DNA from: JAYFRE01 sp034926235 | Lineage (GTDB): Bacteria; Pseudomonadota; Alphaproteobacteria; Rhodospirillales; Magnetospirillaceae | Assembly (NCBI GenBank): GCA_034926235.1 | Contig: JAYFRE010000013.1 | Span: 1-14,552 of the forward strand | DNA length: 14,552 bases | Direction: 5' to 3' | Part shown: one piece after another, positions 1 to 8,211 of the stretch | How the letters are laid out: each line of letters opens with the position of its first letter | Numbering within the stretch: the first letter of the stretch is position 1 | Program-made: the position numbers and the translations under genes | The notes under the pieces: generated by a model | Told to the model about the DNA's origin: nothing | Seen by the model: the letters and a program-made list of their open reading frames with translations, nothing else | Databases searched by the model: none

Positions 1-3000
1 TTGAGCTGAGCGAGGCTTTGAAGCACGCGGCCGGCGACGGCGACGTGACCATTTCCGGCGTCAAGGTGCTGGGCACCGACCAGGACCTCGATCAGGTAAC
101 CGCCGACGTTACGGTCAAGGTTCTGGACGACACACCCGAGATCTCGGCCAAGATCGACACCGGCGACGGCAACCGAGCCTATACGCTGGAGCAGGGTCTG
201 ATCACCGGCACCCTGACCCTGGGCGCCGGCGCCGACGGGCTGGCGGTGGACGAGGCGAGCGGCAGGGAAGTCATCACCGCCACCATCGACGGCAATGAGC
301 TGAAACTGCTTGCCGTGACTCCGGCACCTGGTGGCGCGTGGAAGGTTTTCGAGGGCGAGGATGCCGATGGAAATCTGGTCACAGTCACGTTGGGAGAACC
401 CAACAGCGGTGGTATCAGCGCTGGCGGTTGGACGTTGCGGACCGCGAACGTCGCCGAGAATGGCAACCACACGATCAAGTTCGGCGTGACCGATAGCGAC
501 GGCGACACGGACAGCAGCAGCACCTTCACCTATTTCGTTGTCGACAGCACGCCCAAGGTGATCAAGACCGCCACCACCGACAAAACCATCGGCGTCGGCC
601 TGGTGGAAGGTGTCGATAACAGCGCTGCGGATAGCGTGGTCTTTGCCTTCGGCACCGACATCGATGGCGCGAAGGTAAGTTTCCACACCGCCGTTGATGG
701 CCGCATCATCGAGGACGGCCCCGTGGACGGCATCACCATCGCAGGCGTGACGCAAACGATCACCTGGATGGCAAGCGAGGATGGCACGGTCCTGACCGGG
801 TCGGTGGACGGCCAGCCCGTCATCCAGCTTTCCTTGAGCACGGTCCCCAACGGCGACAAGATCACGGCGACGGTCGAGGCAAAAATCCTCAATCAGGCCG
901 TGTTCAACAACATCTCCGGCGGTCATCCGACCTCGGCCCTGACCATCGGCGGCCTCAATCTGGCGGGCAAGGATGGCGGCCATCCGGCTGACACCGATAC
1001 CGCCTACGCGCCGATCACGGTGGTGGTGGGCGACGCCGTCCCATCCATTTCCATCGGCGTCGATGGAAGCTTTACCGGCAATGTCACCTATGTCGGTGAA
1101 GGCGGCGTGGTCAGCGGCGCACTGCACCTGAATCCGGGTGCGGACGGGCTGCATGTGATCGATGGCAAACACTATCTGGATGTGACCGTCATCAGTGAAG
1201 GCGGCCAGGGCTTGACCTACCGGATCGAACTGGATGATTCGGGCAAGGGGTCGGTGGAGACCATTGCCGGGCAGGTCTCGGTCGATGTGACAGCTGGGCG
1301 CTGGTCGCTGACCGCAACCCAGATTACGACCCACGGCACCGATTTCGATTATGGCTACGACATCGCCTTTGGCGCTACCGACGCCGATCTGGACACGGCC
1401 GGGACCAGCACCAAGGTGTTGGTGGTGGATACCAGCCGTCTCGCGGAAGATGGCGGCGGTTCGGGCGGTGTCCCGGGCGGCGGCGGCGGAACGGGCGACG
1501 GTCCGATCGTGATCATGGACAATCCTTCCCCCGGCACCAACGAGAAGGTCTCCGTCGTGACCGAGACCGAACCCGCCTCGGGCACCGTGACCGGCTGGGA
1601 CAGCGCGACCGGGACGATCAGTGTCGGTATCTTCGAGGGGGCGGGGCAGGTGCCCTTTACCGAAACCTCTGCCGGTTCCGGTATCTACACCGCGACGGTC
1701 GAGGGGCTGGAACTGACCCTGAAGATCGGTGATGACGGTAAGTGGGTTCTGAGCACGCCCAACATCGAACCTTCGTCCGTGCCCTATAAGATCGTCTTCA
1801 CGGATGGCAACGGCAATAGCGGGGCAGGCTATACCGTGGTGGTGGACAGCGTGCCGGAGGTGGATAAGGACGCTCTTTCCGTCTCGGTCAACGAAACGAA
1901 GACAGGAGAGGCGTCCAACTCCGGCACCGTCACCTTTGATTTCGCCCATGACGCCGGCAACAAGACGCCCGACGATCCCTCGGACGACGCAACGGTGACG
2001 TTCGGCAACAAGATTTCGGACATCCACGTGTCCGGGCTGGACGGTGTGACGTGGCGTTCCGAGGATGACGGCCATACCCTGATCGGTTCGGATGCGAGCG
2101 GCGATATCATCAAGCTGGAGCTTGTCACCAAGTGGGGCACTCCGTCCTACACGATGGAGGCGACGGTCAAGACGACGCTGCTGAACGGTCATATCAGCAG
2201 TGACGCCCCCACCGTTGTCATCTCGGGGTTGACCCTGGTCGGTACGGACGGTGATAAGCATCCCGACACCATTACCGTGCCGGTCACCGTTACCATCGTC
2301 GATAGCGTGCCCACCATCGAAGCGGATGTGGATAACCCCTTCAACATGACCATGGAGGGAATCGGCTCGATCACCGGCACAGTGACCATCGATGGCGGTG
2401 CGGACGGGGTGCAGAGCATCGTGGCCCATATCTATGACGGCAACGGCGTTCTGGTCGACACCATCAACCTTACCGATAACGGACAAGGCGGTTATGCGGG
2501 GGTCGGCGCTGCGGGCAACCGGGTGTCGATCGGCGCGGATGGCAAATGGACGCTCAATCCCGGCAATGTGGACGGGGATTCCGGCGATTTCAGCATCGAC
2601 TTCACCGTCACCGACACGGATGGCGACAGCGCCACCAGCGATCGTTTCGACTATATCGTCGTCGATGGTGTTCCCGTCATCACCGAGGTGACCAAGACCG
2701 CCGATGCGGGCGAAGTCACGGGCGATTCGGGGCGGATCGTCTCTGGCGGTCTGACCATCAAAAGCACCGATGAGCCGGCCGAGCTGACCATGACCATCAA
2801 TGGCGAAAAGGTGACGCTGATCAAGGAACCGGGCACCAACAACTACAAGGGCGAGAATGCCAATCTTGGCGGAAGCCTGACGGTCGCTCTGACTCCTCCT
2901 GCGATAGGCAGCGCAACCTGGACCGGCGTTTGGCTGCTGGCGACCACGGCGGCGGCGGCGGCGCAGGAATACAAGATCACCGAGGTCACGGTGATTGACA

Positions 3001-3075
3001 GCACCGGCAACGGCACGCCGGGCGACGAGGCCAGCTGGACCGGATCAATCGTCGATCACGCGCCCGGACTGAGCG
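1..3075 (+). repeat. Alternating beta-rich adhesin modules (protein-level repeats)
   Basis: Two diverged module types repeat within the adhesin. Type A contains a block ending in SGLTLVGTDGDKHPDT or a variant (SALTIGGLNLAGKDGGHPADT; the first residues of the window are the end of another copy). Copies: end of one at 1-115, about 537-1048, about 1837-2315. Type B contains GxGxITGTVTIDGGADG-like and TDTDGDSATSDRF-like blocks. Copies: about 117-558, 1030-1435, a shorter variant 1500-1860, and 2296-2685. Boundaries are approximate and come from the recurring VDSxPxI joint. Identity is clear at protein level and weak at DNA level, so the copies are old rather than recent duplications. Confidence 0.6.
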
Positions 3076-3854
3076 TGCATACGCCGACCAGCGTGACCTT
3101 GGACGATCACGGCAACCTGACTCTGTCCGGCATCTATTCGGTGGTGGACGGCGATGGGACGACGACGGTGACGGCGTCCGACGGTGTTGCTTCGGGCGGT
3201 AAGCTGGTTCTGGACACGAACGAAGCTTTGGACCTGTCCAAGATCCTGTTCACGGCCCAGGACGCCGATGGCGACATCACCTGGAATAGCGTCGCTGTTT
3301 CCGTGCAATCGGCGGGCGACGCTGCCGGGGACGTCACTCTGACGGGTTCCGACGGCAGCGACATCCTGGTCGGTGGGGCCGGCAATGACACGCTTTACGG
3401 CGGTGACGGCAACGACATCCTCTATGGCGGAGCCGGCAACGACACCCTCTATGGCGGGGCCGGTAACGACACGCTGTATGGGGGAGACGGCGACGATATC
3501 CTCTATGGCGGGGCCGGCAACGACACTCTCTATGGCGGCGCCGGTGCGGACAGGTTTGTTTTCACGAACGCCGCCACCGACGGCCATGACAGGATCATGG
3601 ATTTCAACGCCGTCGAAGGTGACCGTATCGATCTGGACGCCTTGTTCGACGCCCTGGGCGCTTCGGGCATCACGGACGCCCAGGTAAAGGTTGCTGCGGC
3701 GGATAGCAGCGGACGCTCCTTCACCGTCAGCCTGATCGATGGCAACGGTGGGGCGATCGAAAGCGATTTCTCGATCTCGGTGAACACGACCGGCGCGACG
3801 ACCGAGCAGGCGATCCAGGAAGCGATCATCCGCAGCCACTCCGACGGCGGTTGA
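1..3854 (+). CDS. Giant RTX adhesin exported by type I secretion, C-terminal part (5' end outside window)
   Basis: The frame is open to the first base: codons from position 3 read ELSEALK before any possible start, so this is the 3' end of a larger gene. The roughly 1,280 visible residues are Asp/Gly/Thr-rich, with almost no Cys and no membrane segment, as expected for an extracellular protein. Two kinds of beta-rich module of about 130-170 residues alternate, each joined at a VDSxP-like motif (near 537, 1030, 1840, 2300, 2670). A glycine-rich linker lies at 1452-1502. Eight RTX nonapeptides (3345-3560) follow, then a tail with DRIMDF and DRIDLDALF motifs typical of type I secretion C-terminal target domains. 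The modules resemble the T1SS-143/VCBS-like repeats of biofilm adhesins, judged by eye. The ABC exporter and adaptor downstream are the likely export partners. Stop TGA at 3852-3854. The N-terminal retention module, if any, is not visible. Confidence 0.9.
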   Translation, partial: ELSEALKHAAGDGDVTISGVKVLGTDQDLDQVTADVTVKVLDDTPEISAKIDTGDGNRAYTLEQGLITGTLTLGAGADGLAVDEASGREVITATIDGNELKLLAVTPAPGGAWKVFEGEDADGNLVTVTLGEPNSGGISAGGWTLRTANVAENGNHTIKFGVTDSDGDTDSSSTFTYFVVDSTPKVIKTATTDKTIGVGLVEGVDNSAADSVVFAFGTDIDGAKVSFHTAVDGRIIEDGPVDGITIAGVTQTITWMASEDGTVLTGSVDGQPVIQLSLSTVPNGDKITATVEAKILNQAVFNNISGGHPTSALTIGGLNLAGKDGGHPADTDTAYAPITVVVGDAVPSISIGVDGSFTGNVTYVGEGGVVSGALHLNPGADGLHVIDGKHYLDVTVISEGGQGLTYRIELDDSGKGSVETIAGQVSVDVTAGRWSLTATQITTHGTDFDYGYDIAFGATDADLDTAGTSTKVLVVDTSRLAEDGGGSGGVPGGGGGTGDGPIVIMDNPSPGTNEKVSVVTETEPASGTVTGWDSATGTISVGIFEGAGQVPFTETSAGSGIYTATVEGLELTLKIGDDGKWVLSTPNIEPSSVPYKIVFTDGNGNSGAGYTVVVDSVPEVDKDALSVSVNETKTGEASNSGTVTFDFAHDAGNKTPDDPSDDATVTFGNKISDIHVSGLDGVTWRSEDDGHTLIGSDASGDIIKLELVTKWGTPSYTMEATVKTTLLNGHISSDAPTVVISGLTLVGTDGDKHPDTITVPVTVTIVDSVPTIEADVDNPFNMTMEGIGSITGTVTIDGGADGVQSIVAHIYDGNGVLVDTINLTDNGQGGYAGVGAAGNRVSIGADGKWTLNPGNVDGDSGDFSIDFTVTDTDGDSATSDRFDYIVVDGVPVITEVTKTADAGEVTGDSGRIVSGGLTIKSTDEPAELTMTINGEKVTLIKEPGTNNYKGENANLGGSLTVALTPPAIGSATWTGVWLLATTAAAAAQEYKITEVTVIDSTGNGTPGDEASWTGSIVDHAPGLSVHTPTSVTLDDHGNLTLSGIYSVVDGDGTTTVTASDGVASGGKLVLDTNEALDLSKILFTAQDADGDITWNSVAVSVQSAGDAAGDVTLTGSDGSDILVGGAGNDTLYGGDGNDILYGGAGNDTLYGGAGNDTLYGGDGDDILYGGAGNDTLYGGAGADRFVFTNAATDGHDRIMDFNAVEGDRIDLDALFDALGASGITDAQVKVAAADSSGRSFTVSLIDGNGGAIESDFSISVNTTGATTEQAIQEAIIRSHSDGG
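3345..3560 (+). repeat. RTX nonapeptide array, eight 27-bp units
   Basis: Eight consecutive 27-bp in-frame units starting at 3345, 3372, 3399, 3426, 3453, 3480, 3507 and 3534. The consensus is GGAGNDTLY; units 2 and 5 are GGDGNDILY and GGDGDDILY, and the first (GSDGSDILV) and last (GGAGADRFV) are degenerate. This is the GGxGxDxUx motif that folds into a calcium-loaded beta-roll outside the cell. The middle units differ mainly at synonymous positions, so the DNA is itself a tandem repeat where unit number could change by slippage or recombination. Confidence 0.93.
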
Positions 3855-3892
3855 CCGCTCGGGTAAGGGCCGAACTATCGTCTGCGGACGTC

Positions 3893-3924
3893 CGGGCCGT
3901 CTTTCTGAAAGGAAGGACGGCCCG
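3893..3924 (+). terminator. Hairpin downstream of the adhesin, possible terminator
   Basis: CGGGCCGTC (3893-3901) and GACGGCCCG (3916-3924) form a perfect 9-bp stem with a 14-nt loop, starting 38 bp after the adhesin stop. No T-run follows directly; the next T-rich stretch is near 3941. It may be a weak intrinsic terminator or an RNA-stabilising 3' hairpin. Position between two plus-strand genes favours a terminator role. Confidence 0.45.
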
Positions 3925-4033
3925 AAGCGTTCCGCAGGCTTTTCCGGAATGGAGCCGATGGCGATGGAATCCCGTTCCGGCTTTCTTTATAAGGAAACGG
4001 CTTCGTCGGTCGCTCTGGCCCAAGGAGAACGCC

Positions 4034-5002
4034 ATGCTAACATTATTCCATATCGAGCAGGGCGTTCTGCGCCAAACGGTGGTCGAAGGCGATCCGGTTT
4101 CCCTGCCCGAACAGACGGTCTGGATCGATCTGTTCACTCCGTCGCACCAGGACGAGGAGGCGATCGCGCGGTTGCTGGGGATCGATATCCCGACCCATGA
4201 GGAAATGCAGGAAATCGAGGCGTCCAGCCGTCTTTACGAAGAGGATGGCGCGCTGGTGATGACCATGCCCGTTCTGACCGGCACAACCACGGACAAGCCC
4301 GAAACCACCGCCGTCACTTTCATCCTGACTGCAAGTTGCCTGGTGACGGTGCGTTACGCCGATCCGATGTCCTTTGGCATCTTCATGCGCCGGTTGGCGC
4401 GCCAACCGGGCTTGGCCGGCAATGGCGAACTGGCCTTGCTGGGGCTTCTTGAACAGATCGTCGACCGGATGGCCGACGTGTTGGAAAACACCGCGGCGGT
4501 GCTGGAAGCGATCTCGCACGACATCTTCCATACCCCGGCCTCGCCGGTCGGCAGCAACAGCCTCAAGGATATGCTGCAACGGGTCGGACGCGCCGGCGAT
4601 CTGGCCGCCAAGGTCAAGGACAGCCTGCTGGGTCTCAACCGCCTCGTGCTGTTCATGGGGGCCAAGAATGGCTTGCGCAAGGACGCCAAGCTGCGGCTGA
4701 AGACGCTGATGCGCGACGCCAATTCGATCGCCGAGCATGGCACCTTTTTGTCCAACAAGGTCGCCTTCCTGCTCGACGCTACGCTGGGCATGATCAATAT
4801 CGAGCAGAGCGGCATCATCAAGCTGTTCACCGTGGCGGCGATGGCGTTCATGCCGCCGACCCTGATCGCCAGCATCTATGGCATGAATTTCCGCGACATG
4901 CCCGAACTGGACAATGCCTGGGGCTACCCCTTGGCGTTGCTTCTGATGGTGCTGTCGGCGGTACTGCCGCTGTTTTATTTCCGCCGCAAGAAGTGGCTTT
5001 GA
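4034..5002 (+). CDS. corA: CorA-family magnesium/divalent cation transporter
   Basis: A 322-residue protein of typical CorA length. The cytoplasmic N-terminal part is followed by a long helical region, with two membrane helices at the C-terminus (about FTVAAMAFMPPTLIASIYGMNF and YPLALLLMVLSAVLPLFYF). The loop after the first helix carries the YGMNF signature that defines the CorA pore entrance. The C-terminus is basic (FRRKKWL), as usual. The ATG at 4034 is chosen because AAGGAG (4022-4027) lies 6 nt upstream; the frame is open back to 3851, but that longer start overlaps the adhesin stop and has no ribosome binding site. CorA proteins form pentamers in the inner membrane and take up Mg2+ (some members carry Co2+, Ni2+ or Zn2+). 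It stands alone between the adhesin and the converging feo operon. Substrate cannot be settled from sequence. Confidence 0.92.
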   Translation: MLTLFHIEQGVLRQTVVEGDPVSLPEQTVWIDLFTPSHQDEEAIARLLGIDIPTHEEMQEIEASSRLYEEDGALVMTMPVLTGTTTDKPETTAVTFILTASCLVTVRYADPMSFGIFMRRLARQPGLAGNGELALLGLLEQIVDRMADVLENTAAVLEAISHDIFHTPASPVGSNSLKDMLQRVGRAGDLAAKVKDSLLGLNRLVLFMGAKNGLRKDAKLRLKTLMRDANSIAEHGTFLSNKVAFLLDATLGMINIEQSGIIKLFTVAAMAFMPPTLIASIYGMNFRDMPELDNAWGYPLALLLMVLSAVLPLFYFRRKKWL

Positions 5003-5014
5003 TCCGCATCTCTC

Positions 5015-5041
5015 GCCCGGACGGCTTTTCCTGCCGGGGGC
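5015..5041. terminator. Possible weak bidirectional terminator between corA and feoC
   Basis: The 58-bp gap between the converging corA and feoC genes contains CCCGG (5016-5020) and CCGGG (5034-5038), able to pair around a loop holding a short T-run (CTTTTC). The stem is only 5 bp and no clear T-tail follows, so this is a weak call resting largely on the convergent arrangement. Confidence 0.25.
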
Positions 5042-5060
5042 GCGGTTAACCGGACAGTCC

Positions 5061-5285
5061 CTAGCTCACCCATTCGTAGATTTCGCCGGCCTCGGCCCCC
5101 GGACAGGAGGCACATCCGCAGGCGGACTGGCCGCAACTCCCGCTGATCCGCCGCATCTTTCCCCGGCGTTCCCATTGCAAGATCATGCCGCGTGCGGCGT
5201 CGGGGCTGACGCCCAGATGCAGGGCGATGTCCGACAGCGGCGCGCGGCCGCGTTCGGTCAGATAGGCGCGGATGTCACTCAGCAT
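5061..5285 (-). CDS. feoC: FeoC-like winged-helix protein with four-cysteine motif
   Basis: A 74-residue protein starting MLSDIRAYLTERGR, the usual beginning of FeoC. A small winged-helix fold is implied by APLSDIALHLGVSPDAARGM and WERRGKMRRI. The C-terminal part holds four cysteines as C-x4-C-x-C-x2-C (CGQSACGCASC), the region that in known FeoC proteins binds an iron-sulfur cluster. The ATG at 5285 is preferred over one at 5309 (eight residues longer) because AAAGG stands at good distance and the N-terminus then matches the family. It overlaps the end of feoB by 11 bp, so translation is probably coupled. FeoC is thought to modulate FeoB stability or activity. FeoC is best known from gammaproteobacteria. 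Confidence 0.8.
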   Translation of the reverse strand: MLSDIRAYLTERGRAPLSDIALHLGVSPDAARGMILQWERRGKMRRISGSCGQSACGCASCPGAEAGEIYEWVS

Positions 5286-7632
5286 GGCCGAACACCTTTT
5301 CCGGTCCATTCGCCTGAGGCGGCGTTCCCAGACGGCGCATGATCAGGATCGCGGCGGCCAGAGCTGCTCCGACGCAGGCCAGCGCGATCGCCGAGCTTTC
5401 GGGGTGGCGGGTGAAGGTGCCGATCTGATAGGCGGCGGTCGCCGCGCCATAGCCGATGCCGGTCGTCCAGAAAGCGGCGAACAGCGCCCATCGCCGCCCG
5501 GTTTCACGGTAGATCGCGCCCATCGCCGCGCCGCAAGGCATATAGAGCAGGACGGCCAGCAGATAGGCGAAAGCGCCGATCTGGCCGTCGAACAGGGCGG
5601 TCATCGCGCCGAAGGTCGCCGGATCGACATTGTTGTCGGCGGCGACCGTCTCGGTGTCGCTCAGATCGCCAACCTCGATTCCCAGCGGATCGCCGAGCTT
5701 GTCGGCGACGGCTGCGAGGTTTTCGGGGATGGTGGCGGCTGCGGCCGCCAGACCGCCCCACAGATCGAATTCCTCCTCGTCGCCCGCCGCTGCCGCGTCA
5801 TCTCCGGCTTCTTCCGTGTCCATGCCGGCGTAAAGCGCGTTCAGCGTGCCGATCACGGCTTCCTTGGCCAGGATGCCGGTGAACATGCCGACGGCGGCAG
5901 GCCAATTGTCCCGGCTGACGCCCATCGGGGCCAGTACCGGGGTGATGGTCCGGCCAATCGCGGACAGCACCGAGCGTTCGGAATCTTCGTGGCCGAAACT
6001 GCCGTCCGTGCCCCAGGAATTCAAGAAGGACAGCACCACCACCACGCTGACGATCAGCTTGCCGGCGCGCAGGATGAAAACCTTCAGCCGGTCCCAGGAA
6101 CGCAGCAGCAGGCTGAACAGGCGCGGCATGTGATAAGGGGGCAACTCCATGATGAAGGGCGATGTCTCGCCTTTCAGCAGTGTCGATTTCAGCAGGAAGC
6201 CGGTTCCGATCGCCGCGGCGACGCCGATCAGATAGAGCGCAAAGACGATGTTCTGGCCGTTGGTGGGGAAGAAGGCCGCCGCGAACAGCACATAGACCGG
6301 CAGGCGTGCCCCGCAGGACATGAAGGGAGCCATCATCACGGTGAGGATGCGGTCGCGCGGATTGTCCAGTGTGCGTGCGGCCATGACGGCGGGCACGCCG
6401 CAGCCGAAACCGATGATCAGCGGCACGAACGCCTTGCCGGGCAGGCCGATGGCGCGCATCACCCGGTCCATGACGAAGGCCGCGCGGGCCATGTAGCCCG
6501 AATCTTCGAGGAAAGAGAGGAACAGGAACAGACAGCCGATCACGGGCACGAAGGTGGCGACGGTCTGGATGCCGCCGCCGACGCCGTTGGCCAGCAGCGT
6601 CACCGCCCAGGCGGGAGCGCCGACTGTGTTCAGCAGATGGCCCAGCCCGTCCACGAACACGGTGGAAAAGGCCATGTCGAAGAAATCGATAAAGGCCCCG
6701 CCGATATTGATCGTGAACAGGAACATCAGATACATGACGCCAAGGAAGATCGGCAGGCCGAGCAGCCGGTGCAGGACGATGCGGTCGATCATCTGCGTCA
6801 GGGCGGCGGTGGCGCGGCCATGATGGCGCACCGTCTCGGCGGTGATGGCGCCGATGAAGCCATAGCGCCCGTCAGCCAGCAGAATGTCCAGCATCTCACC
6901 GCAGCGTTCTTCGGCGGTGGCGGTGATATCTTGCAGCCGGGCAAAGGATTCCGCCGGCATGAATGCCTGCGCGCCGTCGGTATCCTCGATTGCGCGCAAG
7001 GCGGCGAAACGCGGATTGGCGGCGGCGCCCGTGGCTTTTTCAGGCACGATCCCTGGCAGGGCGGCGGCCTGTTCGACCGCGTCTTCGACCGCCGGCGGAT
7101 AAACGACCGAAACCGAGGGGCGGGCCGGGGCGCGGATGATTCCGGCCAGAGCGTTGAGCAATTCTTTGATGCCCTTGCCGCGCGAAGCGATCAGGGGCAC
7201 GACCGGACAGCCCAGCCGGGCGGCCAGGGCGTCGATATCGATGGCCAGACCGGCCTTACCGGCGGCGTCCATCATATTCAGCGCCACCACCATCGGCGTT
7301 TGCATCTCGATCAATTGGATGGTGACGTAGAGATTGCGTTCGAGATTGGCGGCATCGACGATGTTCAAGACCACGTCCGCCGCGCCGGCGGCGACATAGT
7401 CGCGGGCGATGCGCTCGTCCTCGGACGCGGCCTCGCCATAGGACAGACAGGAGGTGCCGGGCAGATCGACGATTTCCCGCGCGATTCCGTCATGGGCGGC
7501 GCGGCCGACCTTCTTTTCCACGGTCACGCCCGGCCAGTTGCCGACGGCCTGGCGCGCGCCGGTCAAGGCGTTGAACAGGGTGGTCTTGCCGCAATTGGGA
7601 TTGCCGACGACGGCGATGGTGGCTTTTTGCAT
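5275..7632 (-). CDS. feoB: Ferrous iron transporter FeoB
   Basis: A 785-residue inner-membrane Fe2+ transporter, full length for the family. The N-terminal GTPase domain shows G1 GNPNCGKTT (residues 10-18), G2 NWPGVTV (32-38), G3 DLPGT (56-60), G4 NMMD (119-122) and a G5-like SRGKG. A helical GDI-like spacer follows, then the polytopic domain with two Gate-type regions. The first includes GCLFLFLSFLEDSGYMARAAF and GFGCGVPAVMAARTL, whose Cys is the conserved one on the iron path, followed by MAPFMSCGARLPVY. A loop rich in Asp/Glu/Ala (about residues 605-630) sits before the last helices. The ATG at 7632 lies 2 bp after the second feoA stop, without a strong ribosome binding site of its own, which suggests translational coupling. 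It is the central gene of the feo operon. Confidence 0.97.
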   Translation of the reverse strand: MQKATIAVVGNPNCGKTTLFNALTGARQAVGNWPGVTVEKKVGRAAHDGIAREIVDLPGTSCLSYGEAASEDERIARDYVAAGAADVVLNIVDAANLERNLYVTIQLIEMQTPMVVALNMMDAAGKAGLAIDIDALAARLGCPVVPLIASRGKGIKELLNALAGIIRAPARPSVSVVYPPAVEDAVEQAAALPGIVPEKATGAAANPRFAALRAIEDTDGAQAFMPAESFARLQDITATAEERCGEMLDILLADGRYGFIGAITAETVRHHGRATAALTQMIDRIVLHRLLGLPIFLGVMYLMFLFTINIGGAFIDFFDMAFSTVFVDGLGHLLNTVGAPAWAVTLLANGVGGGIQTVATFVPVIGCLFLFLSFLEDSGYMARAAFVMDRVMRAIGLPGKAFVPLIIGFGCGVPAVMAARTLDNPRDRILTVMMAPFMSCGARLPVYVLFAAAFFPTNGQNIVFALYLIGVAAAIGTGFLLKSTLLKGETSPFIMELPPYHMPRLFSLLLRSWDRLKVFILRAGKLIVSVVVVLSFLNSWGTDGSFGHEDSERSVLSAIGRTITPVLAPMGVSRDNWPAAVGMFTGILAKEAVIGTLNALYAGMDTEEAGDDAAAAGDEEEFDLWGGLAAAAATIPENLAAVADKLGDPLGIEVGDLSDTETVAADNNVDPATFGAMTALFDGQIGAFAYLLAVLLYMPCGAAMGAIYRETGRRWALFAAFWTTGIGYGAATAAYQIGTFTRHPESSAIALACVGAALAAAILIMRRLGTPPQANGPEKVFGHAE

Positions 7633-7634
7633 AG

Positions 7635-7880
7635 TCAGTTCTGGTCCAGAGTTTCGATCAGGACGATATCGGCCTCGTCACGGCGCAGGCTTAGGGAAAA
7701 GCCGCGCAGAACGATTTCGACCGGATCTCCCAGCGGCGCTACCCGGGTGACGCGGAACTGAACCCCCTTGGTCAATCCCAGGGCCAGCAATTTACGGCGA
7801 TAGGCCGGCGCGCTCCCGGCTGCGAAACCGGTTACCCTGCCGCTTTCGCCCACGGCCATATCGCGCAGAACTTGCGCCAT
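7635..7880 (-). CDS. feoA: FeoA family protein (second copy)
   Basis: An 81-residue SH3-like protein of the FeoA family. The pattern MAVGESGRVTGF, RRKLLALGLTKGVQFRVTRVAPLGDPVEIVLRGFSLSLRRDEAD is the standard FeoA core: LGL-x-KG, then P-LGDPVEI, then LRR near the end. FeoA is a small cytoplasmic partner that supports FeoB-dependent Fe2+ uptake. The ATG at 7880 is chosen because an AGGGAA element precedes it and it gives a typical length; the frame is open for 18 more residues upstream to 7934. It ends 2 bp before feoB and follows the first feoA by 61 bp. Of the two copies, this one is closer to the classic FeoA that precedes feoB. Confidence 0.92.
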   Translation of the reverse strand: MAQVLRDMAVGESGRVTGFAAGSAPAYRRKLLALGLTKGVQFRVTRVAPLGDPVEIVLRGFSLSLRRDEADIVLIETLDQN

Positions 7881-7941
7881 TTTCGATATTCCCTGTCTGA
7901 CATTGAGTGGTTTTGAAGGTGGATGGTCCGGCATCTATCCT

Positions 7942-8166
7942 TCAGGCGACGACGATCTTGTCTGCCATGCCCGCGCCCAACACCAGCCGTCCGCCGTGGA
8001 TTTCGATCACCACCGGGCCGGAATCGGTGGTGTGGGCGACGCGGACATCCATGCCTTCGCGCAGGCCCAACGTCGCCAGTCGCCGCCTGGCGCCATGGCC
8101 GCCTTCGATGCCGACGATCCGCAAGGGTTTGCCGACTGGCGCACGGTTCAGGCAGATTGCGTTCAT
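7942..8166 (-). CDS. feoA: FeoA family protein (first copy)
   Basis: A 74-residue FeoA-domain protein, first gene of the feo operon. Visible family features are VGKPLRIVGIEGG near the start, RRRLATLGLREGMDVRV in the middle and GPVVIEIHGGRLVLGAGMADKIVV at the end. The last part replaces the usual LRRxEA ending with LGAGMADKI, the form common in stand-alone FeoA-like proteins. The start is uncertain: ATG at 8166 with AAGG 5 nt upstream is preferred, and GTG at 8184 would add six residues. It is clearly diverged from the second copy, so the pair is not a recent duplication. Both are likely FeoB partners with separate roles, which is inferred from operon membership only. Confidence 0.88.
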   Translation of the reverse strand: MNAICLNRAPVGKPLRIVGIEGGHGARRRLATLGLREGMDVRVAHTTDSGPVVIEIHGGRLVLGAGMADKIVVA

Positions 8167-8211
8167 TTGGCCTTGGAACTCCACCGCCGATCATGACGAT
8201 CTTACCGATAA

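Noticed and set aside
3045..3839. 264-codon minus-strand frame opposite the RTX array
   Set aside because: Its repetitive translation merely mirrors the RTX repeat on the other strand; there is no plausible ribosome binding site or domain.
3851..4033. In-frame upstream extension of corA
   Set aside because: It overlaps the adhesin stop, crosses a 9-bp hairpin and has no ribosome binding site, while ATG 4034 has AAGGAG at ideal distance and gives normal CorA length.
5272..7761. 829-codon open frame on the plus strand opposite feoB
   Set aside because: The translation is rich in His, Gln, Arg, Asp and Gly with no domain logic, and it lies antisense to an unmistakable feoB. It is a by-product of high GC at third codon positions.
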